The translations under genes and the position numbers were made by a program. The notes beneath the pieces were generated by a model. It was given only the letters and a program-made list of their open reading frames with translations, searched no databases and was not told where the DNA came from. Below, one piece after another: positions 1 through 7,291 of a stretch of 16,322 bases of DNA. Origin of the DNA: CBDUQI01 sp965369325 (GTDB taxonomy: Bacteria; Pseudomonadota; Gammaproteobacteria; Steroidobacterales; JBCBZW01); assembly GCA_965369325.1 (NCBI GenBank), contig CBDUQI010000132.1, positions 1 through 16,322 on the forward strand, read 5' to 3'. Each line of letters opens with the position of its first letter. Position 1 is the stretch's first letter.

Positions 1-108
1 GCCTGCATCTTGTGATTCACCGGAGGAGCAGGCCAGCGGGAACGCTGCCAACCCTGCCAGTGCGATGCTTAGCAGCGATCGCTGGGAAATCCCTGACAAG
101 TACTTCAT
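1..108 (-). CDS. Exported protein, N-terminal fragment (window edge)
   Basis: Only the first 36 codons lie in the window; the gene continues past position 1. The ATG at 108-106 is preceded by a good Shine-Dalgarno sequence (AAGGAAG, 119-113). The encoded peptide has a basic n-region with an Arg at residue 10. A hydrophobic core follows at about residues 12-26, then the run LACSSGES with Cys27. This looks like a signal peptide, possibly of a lipoprotein, but the position before Cys27 (Pro-Leu-Ala-Cys) is not a classic lipobox. The gene lies downstream of xoxF on the same strand, where methylotrophs often carry the cytochrome c acceptor xoxG or the binding protein xoxJ. Nothing visible decides between these or any other product, and a hairpin terminator separates it from xoxF. 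Confidence 0.7.
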   Translation of the reverse strand, partial: MKYLSGISQRSLLSIALAGLAAFPLACSSGESQDAG

Positions 109-160
109 AAATCTTCCTTTCCCACACATCAGAAATCTGTATCGTTGTCCTAGAATAACA

Positions 161-196
161 AAATCCCCGGCCGCCGAGGCGACCGGGGACATTTTT
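161..196 (-). terminator. Rho-independent terminator after xoxF, possibly bidirectional
   Basis: A perfect 7-bp GC-rich inverted repeat (TCCCCGG at 164-170, CCGGGGA at 183-189) encloses a 12-nt loop. Read on the minus strand, the stem is followed by ATTTTGTTATT, which gives the U-rich tail expected for termination of xoxF; the hairpin begins about 25 nt after the xoxF stop codon. Read on the plus strand, the stem is followed by CATTTTTTG, so it could also stop transcription coming from the left. The gene at 108-1 lies beyond it and would need its own promoter or read-through. Confidence 0.8.
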
Positions 197-213
197 TGAC
201 GATGAGGGCCTCT

Positions 214-2016
214 CTAGTCGCCCAGAGAGAATACCGTCAATACACCGCCAAGCTGAGTGTAGTCGCTCAGCTTCTTGTAAGCGCCCACAGCGCCCAAACC
301 ATCGGTGTCGTTCTCAAGCCCGGCCGCCATGCCGATGCCGGCCCAACCGCCAACACCTGACAGGATGCCGACGTACTGCTTGCCATCGTATATCCAGGTG
401 TTCACGTTGCCGATGATGCCGGATGGGGTTTTGAACTTGTACAGCTCAGCACCCGTTTTGGCATCGACCGCTTTCAGGTAGCCTTCCAGCGTGCCGTAGA
501 ACACGACGTCACCTGCGGTTGCCAGCGCACCACTCCATACCGAGAAGCGCTCCGGAATTGACCACACGATTTTGCCGGTGGCCGCATCCCAGGCAATGAA
601 GTTACCCAGGTTGTTGGTGCCATCGCCCATCACGCGTCCCGCGGGGAACATGCTCAGGGTGGCGCCGACGTACGGCTGACCTGCGACGTATTCCACTTCG
701 AACGGCTCGTAGTCCATGCAAACGTGGTTGGTCGGTACGTAGAACATACGGGTGCGACGTGAGAATGCAGCAGGCTGCTGATCCTTACTGCCGAGTGCCG
801 CCGGACATACGTTGGTGGTGTTGACGTCTTCGCCGTTCTGGTCGGTAGAGTACTTGGCAACCACCTGCGGACGGCCCGTCTTCATATCAACGTGCGTGGC
901 CCAGTTGGTGGCCGGATCGTACTTCTCAGCCACCAGCAGCTCGCCCGTGTTGCGGTCGAGGGTGTAGCCGAAGCCGTTACGGTCAAAGTGCACCAGCACG
1001 TCGCGATCTTTGCCACCGATTTCGATGTTGGCAAGGATGTTCTCGTTGATGCCGTCATAATCCCACTCGTCATGCGGGGTCATCTGGTACAGCCATTTAG
1101 CCATGCCGCTGTCCGCATCGCGAGCCATGATAGTCATGGTCCACTTGTTGTCGCCGGGGCGAACAACGGGGTTCCAGGTGGACGGGTTACCCGTGCCGTA
1201 GAACACCAGGTTGGTTTTCGGATCGTAGGAGAACCAGCCCCAGGTGGTGCCGCCGCCGATCTTCCACTGGTCGCCTTTCCAGGACTTCAGTGAAGAGTCT
1301 TTGCCGACAGGCTTTAGCATGCTGGTGGTCTTGCGCGGGTGAACGAGCATCTCGTCATCCGGACCCGTGCTGTAAGCCTTCCAGGCCAGACTGCCATCGC
1401 TGATGTTGTAAGCGGCTACGAACCCACGCACACCAAATTCGCCGCCGGAGATGCCAGTGACGATTTTGTCTTTAATAACAATAGGTGCGTTGGTATTGGT
1501 CTCGCCAATTTTGGGATCGCCGTTGCGGATACGCCAGATCACTTTACCGGATTTGGCGTCGAGTGCGACCAGGTGTGTGTCAGCCTGCTGCAGGAAGACT
1601 TTGCCTTCTGCATAGGCCAGACCGCGGTTAACGACGTCGCAGCACATGACCGGAATGGTGTCCGGGTTCTGGTTGGGTACGTAAGACCAGATAATGCTCT
1701 GGTCGGCCAGATCAATTGCGAACACTTTGTTCGGGAACGCGGTGTGGATGTACAACGTATCGCCGATTACCAGCGGGCCACCTTCATGGCCGCGCAGGAC
1801 GCCGGTCGAAAACGTCCAGTCGACCTGCAAGTCGCCCGCGTTCTTCGCGTTAATCTGATCCAGACGACTGTAGCGCTGGCCTGAGTAGTCGCCGCCCCAA
1901 ATAGCCCAGTTGTTCGGGTTTTTGGTTAGGCGCATTACGTCCTCGTTGGCGCTGGCCAATCCTGGCAGCATTACGACAGCAGCTGTCGCAGTCAACGTTA
2001 GTAAGCGTTTCAACAT
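214..2016 (-). CDS. xoxF: Lanthanide-dependent PQQ methanol dehydrogenase XoxF
   Basis: A complete 600-residue quinoprotein that oxidises methanol, and probably other short primary alcohols, in the periplasm with PQQ and a lanthanide as cofactors. It would pass electrons to a cytochrome c. A signal peptide ends at Ala-Ser-Ala (residues 21-23). Vicinal Cys125-Cys126 form the disulfide that sits over PQQ. Glu193 (GGEFG), Trp259 (TTWGW), Asn277 (GNPSTWNP) and Arg346 (DRNGFGY) match known metal- and PQQ-binding positions. The motif DEWDYDG holds catalytic Asp319 and Asp321. Asp321 is the extra carboxylate that defines lanthanide-binding XoxF, where calcium-type MxaF has Ala. Tryptophan-docking repeats (such as FIAWDAATGKIVW) run along the propeller. 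The ATG at 2016 has a GGGGGGAAG ribosome site. Length is normal for the family. Close resemblance to the XoxF5 clade is my impression only. Confidence 0.97.
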   Translation of the reverse strand: MLKRLLTLTATAAVVMLPGLASANEDVMRLTKNPNNWAIWGGDYSGQRYSRLDQINAKNAGDLQVDWTFSTGVLRGHEGGPLVIGDTLYIHTAFPNKVFAIDLADQSIIWSYVPNQNPDTIPVMCCDVVNRGLAYAEGKVFLQQADTHLVALDAKSGKVIWRIRNGDPKIGETNTNAPIVIKDKIVTGISGGEFGVRGFVAAYNISDGSLAWKAYSTGPDDEMLVHPRKTTSMLKPVGKDSSLKSWKGDQWKIGGGTTWGWFSYDPKTNLVFYGTGNPSTWNPVVRPGDNKWTMTIMARDADSGMAKWLYQMTPHDEWDYDGINENILANIEIGGKDRDVLVHFDRNGFGYTLDRNTGELLVAEKYDPATNWATHVDMKTGRPQVVAKYSTDQNGEDVNTTNVCPAALGSKDQQPAAFSRRTRMFYVPTNHVCMDYEPFEVEYVAGQPYVGATLSMFPAGRVMGDGTNNLGNFIAWDAATGKIVWSIPERFSVWSGALATAGDVVFYGTLEGYLKAVDAKTGAELYKFKTPSGIIGNVNTWIYDGKQYVGILSGVGGWAGIGMAAGLENDTDGLGAVGAYKKLSDYTQLGGVLTVFSLGD

Positions 2017-2021
2017 TTACT

Positions 2022-2030
2022 TCCCCCCTG
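2022..2030 (-). promoter_or_regulatory. Ribosome binding site of xoxF
   Basis: On the minus strand the run GGGGGGAAG lies 5 nt before the ATG at 2016. It is a strong purine-rich site and supports this start over later in-frame Met codons, which would remove the signal peptide. Confidence 0.75.
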
Positions 2031-2180
2031 ACAAACAAGTGGGCCCGGGAAAATGACCCACTCGGTTAAGTAGCGGCCTTAAACACGCGAACACGCTTTG
2101 AACGCGCAAGACCACAAACTCGGCGACGGGACCATCCCGCCGCAGAATACGAAGCATGTGACTCGAGACTTCGAAAATCG

Positions 2181-2208
2181 AGTATAGAACAACGGCTTTG
2201 CGAGGCAA
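2181..2208 (-). promoter_or_regulatory. Putative sigma70 promoter of xoxF
   Basis: On the minus strand a -35 element TTGCCT (2208-2203) and a -10 element TATACT (2186-2181; five of six consensus bases) are 16 nt apart. Transcription would start near 2174. This leaves an untranslated leader of about 155 nt before the xoxF ATG. The leader contains a small hairpin (CGGGA at 2127-2131 with TCCCG at 2135-2139) of unknown meaning. xoxF can therefore be transcribed apart from the upstream small gene on the same strand. Confidence 0.55.
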
Positions 2209-2230
2209 GTAGTGGTGTAACCGCACAGAA

Positions 2231-2248
2231 CGGTTGTCCGTACAACCG
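2231..2248. promoter_or_regulatory. Palindrome upstream of the xoxF promoter, possible operator or hairpin
   Basis: A perfect 7-bp inverted repeat CGGTTGT / ACAACCG with a 4-nt centre. It lies between the stop of the small secreted gene (2269) and the xoxF -35 element (2208). Its centre is about 65 bp upstream of the predicted start of transcription, a usual place for an activator site. A related half-site, GAACAACGG, overlaps the spacer between -35 and -10 (2188-2196). There is no U-run directly after the stem on either strand, so it is a poor intrinsic terminator. The regulator is unknown. Confidence 0.4.
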
Positions 2249-2268
2249 CTTGACTTTTCGCTTTTGGT

Positions 2269-2640
2269 TTAACTCGGTGGTGGCTTCATCAGGCAGCTTT
2301 TGCGCGCTGCACCATCGATCTCCTGCAGCTTCTTGGTCAACTCACGCGCGGTGTCGTTGTCGCGGAACATACTGCCCCGTTCGCCTGGTGTGCGGCGTAA
2401 CTCAGCGTAAATTGACGCGGTTTCGTACTCATCGTAACTGAGCTTCTTGGCAATGCGATCCACCGCGCACACGCAGCCATAGAGGTTTTGATAGGTTTGG
2501 CCGCCCTCCTTTTTCATGCACTGCAGCACGTACTCGACGCGCGCCTGAGTGGGAAAATCGTTTGCATGGGCCGATTTGGGTGGCAAAAACATTGCGACTA
2601 GCAAAACGGACGTTATCAGTGTTGGTTGCGCAAATTTCAT
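2269..2640 (-). CDS. Small secreted four-cysteine protein, unknown function
   Basis: A 123-residue protein if the ATG at 2640 is the start. Starting farther upstream (2712) would bury the signal peptide behind 24 residues. A clear signal peptide ends at Ser-Ala-His-Ala (residues 23-26). The mature part is about 97 residues, mostly helical in appearance. It has four cysteines (41, 56, 58 and 116), with a C-x-C pair in LYGCVCAVD, so two disulfides are likely in the periplasm. I do not recognise the family with certainty. It lies directly upstream of xoxF on the same strand and divergent from the mxa maturation genes, which suggests a periplasmic role in methanol dehydrogenase assembly or function; this is inference from position only. 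The ribosome site (AAGGA, about 14 nt upstream) is distant. Confidence 0.75.
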   Translation of the reverse strand: MKFAQPTLITSVLLVAMFLPPKSAHANDFPTQARVEYVLQCMKKEGGQTYQNLYGCVCAVDRIAKKLSYDEYETASIYAELRRTPGERGSMFRDNDTARELTKKLQEIDGAARKSCLMKPPPS

Positions 2641-2870
2641 CAGTAATCTGTCATTCCTTGAAGCGGTAAGGCCGCGCGAGTGAAACCGGTCAACTCCGCG
2701 GGCCAACGTCATCGCAGCCGTTTTGACGGATATCGCCGCGATGAATTACCGATTACTATAGCGCATCGGACGCAGGGTCAAAAACCGGCGTGGGACGACG
2801 TTACAAATAAGATCGGGGGAACACATGTTCGATTGGGCAGGCCACCATTTTGTGTGGCGGGGTTAGCGCT

Positions 2871-3911
2871 ATGTCATCACAAACGCAGGACCCTTCCGAT
2901 CAGCGGTCGCTTAGCGACGCGCGGGATCGGGCGATTAAGGTAGAGCACGATATCAACCAGGTTATCTTGGGCCAGAGCGACGCCATTCGCATGCTGATGA
3001 TTTCAGTGTTCAGTCGCGGTCACGTGCTGCTGGAGGGCGACGTTGGTGTGGGCAAAACCACGCTGTTGCGCGCAGTCGCCCGGGCCATCGGTGGCGCGTA
3101 CTCGCGCATCGAAGGCACCATCGATCTGATGCCAAGTGATCTTATCTACTACACGTACATTGATGAGCGGGGGCAGCCGCGGGTGGCGCCGGGCCCGTTG
3201 TTGCGTCATGAGGACCGTCTGTCGGTGTTTTTCTTTAACGAGGTGAACCGCGCGCGCCCGCAATTGCATTCACTGATGTTGCGCGTGATGGCTGAGCGCA
3301 GCCTCACCGCGTTCAATCAGGAATACGCAGTGCCGCACCTGCAGGTGTTTGCAGATCGCAACCGCGTAGAGAAAGAAGAGACCTTTGAGTTACCAGCGGC
3401 GGCGCGTGACCGCTTCTTGATGGAGTTGCTAATTCAACGGCCGCACGAGGTTGCGGTGCAGCAGCAGCTGATGAGCGATCCGCGTTTTCACAACACCGAC
3501 ACGCTGATCGAAGAGGTCGCGCCTGGCACGCTTGAGTACGACCGCCTTGGCCACATCGCCGATCGCATCCAGCGTAGTGTTAGCGCCAGCGATGCGGTAC
3601 AGCGCTATGCGCTGGATATCTGCCGCGCGACCGCCGACCCGGCGGCGTTTGGTGTCACCGTGGGCGAGCTGGATGTAAACCGTCTGGTGGATTCAGGCGT
3701 CAGCCCGCGCGGCGCCAGTATGTTTATTCGCGCCGCGCGCGTGGCCGCCTGGTTGGATGAGCGCGATGTGTTGCTGCCGCAGGACTTGCAGACGGTGATG
3801 TACCAGACGCTGGCGCATCGGGTGTTTTTGCAACCCGTCTACGAATTGCGCAGAGGCGAGATTATTGGCGAGTTCATGACCTCGATTGCCAATAAAGTTG
3901 CTGCACCATGA
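2871..3911 (+). CDS. mxaR: MoxR-family AAA+ ATPase (MxaR)
   Basis: A 346-residue cytoplasmic AAA+ ATPase, first gene of a six-gene maturation operon. MoxR ATPases work with vWA-domain partners as chaperones; in methylotrophs this member is needed for active methanol dehydrogenase. Walker A is GDVGVGKT (residues 56-63). Walker B ends in FFFNEVNRA (about 120-128). A lid-domain sensor 2 type segment SPRGASMF is at 278-285. The segment before the arginine finger reads ADRNRVEKEE (161-170), where ordinary MoxR proteins have a sequence like ATQNPxE. The ATG at 2871 has GGCGGGG 8 nt upstream; an upstream in-frame TTG (2850) is less likely. vWA partners follow as mxaS, mxaC and mxaL, so the match to the mxaRSACKL order is strong. 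Confidence 0.93.
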   Translation: MSSQTQDPSDQRSLSDARDRAIKVEHDINQVILGQSDAIRMLMISVFSRGHVLLEGDVGVGKTTLLRAVARAIGGAYSRIEGTIDLMPSDLIYYTYIDERGQPRVAPGPLLRHEDRLSVFFFNEVNRARPQLHSLMLRVMAERSLTAFNQEYAVPHLQVFADRNRVEKEETFELPAAARDRFLMELLIQRPHEVAVQQQLMSDPRFHNTDTLIEEVAPGTLEYDRLGHIADRIQRSVSASDAVQRYALDICRATADPAAFGVTVGELDVNRLVDSGVSPRGASMFIRAARVAAWLDERDVLLPQDLQTVMYQTLAHRVFLQPVYELRRGEIIGEFMTSIANKVAAP

Positions 3912-3943
3912 TGGCGTTAATCTGCCCGGACGTGCGGGCTTAG
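3908..3943 (+). other. 11-codon mini-ORF bridging mxaR and mxaS
   Basis: An ATG at 3908 overlaps the mxaR stop as ATGA and opens a reading frame of 11 codons. It ends in TAG at 3941-3943, one base before the mxaS ATG. mxaS has no good ribosome site of its own, so ribosomes ending the mini-ORF could restart on mxaS. It could be chance; the peptide itself is unlikely to matter. Confidence 0.3.
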
Positions 3944-3944
3944 C

Positions 3945-4784
3945 ATGGCCGCCACCGAGTTTCATTATAAGCTGCCACACCGGGCTGGCGGGGCGCGCCC
4001 GGGCTACCACAGCTCGCGACATCTGGGCGACGGTGTAGAGTTTTACGGTCACGCGAGTCTGCTGGAATCGACGGACCCACGTCGCTTCGATGCACTGGCG
4101 AGCATGCGTGATCCGTTCGGCGGTTTGCGTATGCGCGTGTTTCGCCAACGCGGGGCGATTGCGGTCCACGCGCTGGTGGACGTGTCGGCCTCGATGGGCC
4201 TGCCTGAGCACAATCGAAAGCTGGATCTGGCCGCCGATTTTGTCGAATCGCTAGGATTTTCTGCGTACCGAACAGGAGACGCGTTCTCCTGTATGCCGTT
4301 CGATTCAACGGTGTGTGAGGCGTTGGTTCGGCCATCCTCGCGCGCCCGTATCGCAGGCATGGAGGTTGGTGATGCTTTGCGTGCCTGGCGCGCCGATGGC
4401 AGTAGCTCACTTGGGTTGGAGGCGGCGGCGGCACGGCTGCCGCGCCAGAGTGGTCTGGTATTCCTGATCTCGGATTTTCATTTTCCTTTGCAATTACTTG
4501 ATCGGGTGCTGGCGCATTTGTCAGCTCACGACCTGGTGCCGGTGGTGGTTCGCAACACGCGCGAGCAACAGATCCCTGCGTACGGACTGTTCCGTTTACA
4601 GGACAGTGAGAGCGGGCAGACGCGCACACTACTGATGCGCCCGGCGTTACGTCGGCGTATCGAGGCGGCGATTAACCAGCGCCAGCATCAGCTTGAGGCG
4701 AGATTCAGTGCTCACGATTGCCGCCATCTATCGCTGGTTGATCAGTTTGATGCGCAAAAGGTAACGGAGTATTTCCTTGGCTGA
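3945..4784 (+). CDS. mxaS: DUF58/vWA-like protein MxaS
   Basis: A 279-residue protein of the DUF58 type, with a vWA-like fold that normally pairs with a MoxR ATPase. The MIDAS-like motif DVSASMG puts Asp79, Ser81 and Ser83 in place, and LISDFHFP supplies the later acidic position (Asp177). The N-terminal part contains the DPRRFD and MRDPFGG segments before the vWA core. No signal peptide or membrane segment is seen, so it is probably cytoplasmic beside MxaR. The start is ATG 3945, the first start codon after an in-frame stop at 3918-3920. The upstream ribosome site is poor, and an 11-codon mini-ORF bridges it to mxaR. It overlaps mxaA by 8 nt. Its exact role in methanol dehydrogenase maturation is not established. 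Confidence 0.9.
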   Translation: MAATEFHYKLPHRAGGARPGYHSSRHLGDGVEFYGHASLLESTDPRRFDALASMRDPFGGLRMRVFRQRGAIAVHALVDVSASMGLPEHNRKLDLAADFVESLGFSAYRTGDAFSCMPFDSTVCEALVRPSSRARIAGMEVGDALRAWRADGSSSLGLEAAAARLPRQSGLVFLISDFHFPLQLLDRVLAHLSAHDLVPVVVRNTREQQIPAYGLFRLQDSESGQTRTLLMRPALRRRIEAAINQRQHQLEARFSAHDCRHLSLVDQFDAQKVTEYFLG

Positions 4785-5757
4785 GCGACAAGTTTTTTCC
4801 AAGCCGTTGCTCAAACGGTCGCCGCAGAACGCACGCGTTGGGTATCGACTTCATCGGCGGGTAAGCGCAGTTAAGGTGATAGCGATATTGACGGGCGCGC
4901 TTGCGTTCGCCGGGCCGGTGCGCGCCCAGGTGCTGCAGGATGTGCAGATCGAGACGCCGCGCGAGTACGCTTACGTGGTGGGTGATGAGTTTGTGCATCG
5001 CGTTCAGGTCACCCTGCAGGATGGTTTTGAAATCGATCCCGAGCAGCTGCCCGAGGCCGGGCGCATCACCCTGTGGTTGGAACTGGACACCCCCCGGGTT
5101 GAGCGCAGCGAGCAGACCTGGGTGGTTGAGCTGCCTTATCGGCTGATTAACCGGGTGCCGCGCAGCACCTCACTGGTGGTGCCGCAGCAGTTCATTGAGG
5201 CGGTGGGTGCGAATCGCTCCGTGTCAGTGCTGGTAGCGGAATGGAGTTTTACGCAGAACCCGGTAGTGCCATCAGCGGTGACCGAGATGGTTGCCGATCA
5301 CGACGTTCGCGCTGATCGCCCGCCGTTGCCGCTGACGACCCACCGGGCGCGCGTTGGAATGTGGGTGCCATTGGCACTGGTTGCGCTCGTGAGTGGCGCA
5401 CTAGCGTGGATTTATTTGATTTTGCCTTGGTTGCGCCCGCGTGCCCGGCCTTTTGCCGAAGCTATGGATAAGCTGCGCGCGCTGCCGGCCGGCTGGAACG
5501 AGGAGACCGAAAAGCATGCACTGCAGACACTACATGGGGCGTTAAATGAGACTGCTGGTCATGCGCTTTTTTCCGGCGGCCTAGACGGGTTTTTGAAGCG
5601 TTACCCGGAGTTCGCGCCACTTGGTCCGCGTCTGGAACAATTATTTACGCGCTCCAATACGCTGTTTTTTGAATCCGGCGATGCCCGCGAGGCACTGAGC
5701 GAGGATGACATTACCCGGTTGTGTCGGGATTGCCTGGCGGTAGAGCGCCGGCGATGA
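4777..5757 (+). CDS. mxaA: MxaA, membrane-anchored periplasmic maturation protein
   Basis: A 326-residue protein at the mxaA position of the cluster. A hydrophobic signal sequence spans about residues 31-50, ending at Pro-Val-Arg-Ala. A beta-rich periplasmic region follows (about 51-190), then one membrane helix (about 193-218, bounded by RPRAR), then a helical cytoplasmic tail (about 220-326). The C-terminal pattern, with a segment like ETEKHALQTLHGALNETAG and GLDGFLKRYPEF, is typical of MxaA. In methylotrophs MxaA belongs to the set needed for metal insertion into the calcium methanol dehydrogenase. The start is a TTG at 4777 with GGAG upstream, overlapping the mxaS stop by 8 nt. This gives a rather long basic n-region, and a GTG at residue 34 is a weaker alternative. 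The stop overlaps mxaC as ATGA. Confidence 0.85.
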   Translation: MAERQVFSKPLLKRSPQNARVGYRLHRRVSAVKVIAILTGALAFAGPVRAQVLQDVQIETPREYAYVVGDEFVHRVQVTLQDGFEIDPEQLPEAGRITLWLELDTPRVERSEQTWVVELPYRLINRVPRSTSLVVPQQFIEAVGANRSVSVLVAEWSFTQNPVVPSAVTEMVADHDVRADRPPLPLTTHRARVGMWVPLALVALVSGALAWIYLILPWLRPRARPFAEAMDKLRALPAGWNEETEKHALQTLHGALNETAGHALFSGGLDGFLKRYPEFAPLGPRLEQLFTRSNTLFFESGDAREALSEDDITRLCRDCLAVERRR

Positions 5758-6767
5758 GTGTGGCTTTTTCCCAGCCGTGGTTGTTGCTGGCATTGCCGCT
5801 GGCACTGTGGCCGCTGTTCGCCCGGCGTGGGCGCACGGTGGCATACGCCAGCCTGTCGCTGCTGCCGCGCGACCGTTTGTCGGAGATGTTCGAGTGGTTG
5901 CTGCGCGTGCTCGCGGCGCTGGCGTTGGTCGCGTTGATCGTGGGCGCCAGTGGCCTGCACCGCCCCGCGTTCGAAGTGGAGAGGATTGGCTCCGGCGCGC
6001 AGATTGTATTGTTGCTGGACCGTAGCCGCAGCATGGACGAATCGTTTGGTGGCACACGCAACCAGAATTTGCCTGCCGGCGCCCGCCGGTCGGCCGAACC
6101 AAAGGGCAGTGTGGCGCGGCGGATGCTGCAGGAGTTTGTGTCCAGCCGGCGCAACGATCTGTATGCCATGACCATGTTCAGCACCCGCCCGATTCCCATC
6201 TTATCGCTCACGGACAGCCCGTCGATGATCCAGGCAGCCATCAGCGCGGGCAACGTCGGCCGTGGTCTCGCCTCGACGGATATCGGTGGCGGGCTGATCA
6301 GTGCGCTGAATTTTTTCGAGGGCCGCGAATTCGCAGGGTCTCGTCTGGTGATGCTGATCTCCGACGGGGGCGCCAAGCTGGATTTGGTGACGCGACTGGA
6401 GATCGAAAACCTGTTTGAGCGACATCGGGTAAGTTTGTACTGGATTTATCTGCGTTCCACCTTGAGCCGAGGGATTGACGAGACTGCCTCCGCGGTGGGC
6501 GAGGAGGTGGCGCCAGCCCGGGCGCTGCATGAGTTCTTTGAACAGTTGAACATTCCGTATCGGGCCTACGACGCGGAAGACCCGGAGGTACTTCGCAGCG
6601 CCATTGAAGATGTGAATCAACTGCAAAGCCTGCCGATTCGTTATCAACAACTGGTGCCGCGCCGTGACCTGGCCTGGCTGTGCTATCTGTTTGCGCTGCC
6701 GGCGATGGTGCTGCTGGTGCTAGCGCAATTTTTGGAGATGAAGTCATGGTCCACTCGCGCGGCGTAG
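5754..6767 (+). CDS. mxaC: MxaC, vWA-domain membrane protein
   Basis: A 337-residue protein built like BatA/BatB aerotolerance proteins: two N-terminal hydrophobic segments (about residues 6-23 and 46-66), a vWA domain, and a C-terminal membrane helix (about 305-327). The MIDAS motif DRSRSM gives Asp89, Ser91 and Ser93. The STDIGGG segment (174-180) and LISDGG (Asp204) supply the remaining metal-site positions. A vWA domain exposed to the periplasm could contact methanol dehydrogenase or other maturation proteins; in methylotrophs the gene is part of the set needed for active enzyme. The start ATG at 5754 overlaps the mxaA stop as ATGA. An earlier in-frame start (5721) would lie inside mxaA without need. 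It overlaps mxaK by 22 nt. Confidence 0.9.
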   Translation: MSVAFSQPWLLLALPLALWPLFARRGRTVAYASLSLLPRDRLSEMFEWLLRVLAALALVALIVGASGLHRPAFEVERIGSGAQIVLLLDRSRSMDESFGGTRNQNLPAGARRSAEPKGSVARRMLQEFVSSRRNDLYAMTMFSTRPIPILSLTDSPSMIQAAISAGNVGRGLASTDIGGGLISALNFFEGREFAGSRLVMLISDGGAKLDLVTRLEIENLFERHRVSLYWIYLRSTLSRGIDETASAVGEEVAPARALHEFFEQLNIPYRAYDAEDPEVLRSAIEDVNQLQSLPIRYQQLVPRRDLAWLCYLFALPAMVLLVLAQFLEMKSWSTRAA

Positions 6768-7291
6768 TACGCACATTGTGGGGGGTGCTGGTGGTCGCAT
6801 TGCTAGGGGCGATTTGGCAATGGTGGGTGCTGCATCAAGCCACCGAATTCAACCGCGCGCTGGTCGCTGGCGAATTCGCCGCCGCCGCCCGGCATCCATC
6901 GCGGGAAGGTCGTTTGGCGTTCGCCTATAGCCAGCCCGGCGATGTGCCATTTGATGAGCGGGTGCGCGCGTATGGCGGTCTGGCGGTGGGCCAGGCCGGC
7001 GCGGTGACGCATGCGGCCGGGTTTAATCTAGCCAATATTTATCTGCGACGGGCGATTGTGTTGCTCGAGGAGGATGCTGAGGATCTGGCAATTCCGCTGC
7101 TGGAGTTGGCCAAACGGAGCTACCGTGATTTGTTGCGCGATGGTGATGGTGGCTGGGACGTGCGTTTTAATCTGGAATTGGTGCTGGCCCTGCTACCGGA
7201 TTTGCCGCCACAAGAGGCAGATGAGGAAGTTAACCCGGAGCGCAGCAGTCAGGCCATCAGCGCGATGCCGGTTGAGGAAGTGCTGCCTTGA
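6746..7291 (+). CDS. mxaK: MxaK, small membrane-anchored TPR-like protein
   Basis: A 181-residue protein with a single N-terminal membrane helix (about residues 9-28). A soluble, mostly helical domain follows. Two helical pairs, around AGFNLANIYLRRAI (91-104) and WDVRFNLELVLALL (137-150), resemble TPR repeats and suggest a protein-binding scaffold. The tail is acidic. Position between mxaC and mxaL and the size fit MxaK. The ATG at 6746 has GGAG 8 nt upstream and lies inside the end of mxaC (22-nt overlap), so translation is probably coupled. The stop overlaps the TTG start of mxaL as TTGA. The function is known only as part of the methanol dehydrogenase maturation set. Confidence 0.85.
   Translation: MVHSRGVVRTLWGVLVVALLGAIWQWWVLHQATEFNRALVAGEFAAAARHPSREGRLAFAYSQPGDVPFDERVRAYGGLAVGQAGAVTHAAGFNLANIYLRRAIVLLEEDAEDLAIPLLELAKRSYRDLLRDGDGGWDVRFNLELVLALLPDLPPQEADEEVNPERSSQAISAMPVEEVLP

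Noticed and set aside
2723..2760. TTGACG as a -35 box for the mxa operon
   Set aside because: No acceptable -10 box lies 16-18 nt downstream; the nearest TACTAT is 25 nt away. The mxa promoter remains unidentified.
5711..6376. 221-codon minus-strand open frame opposite mxaC
   Set aside because: It is low-complexity and Arg/Ser-rich with no domain, and mxaC is well supported on the other strand.
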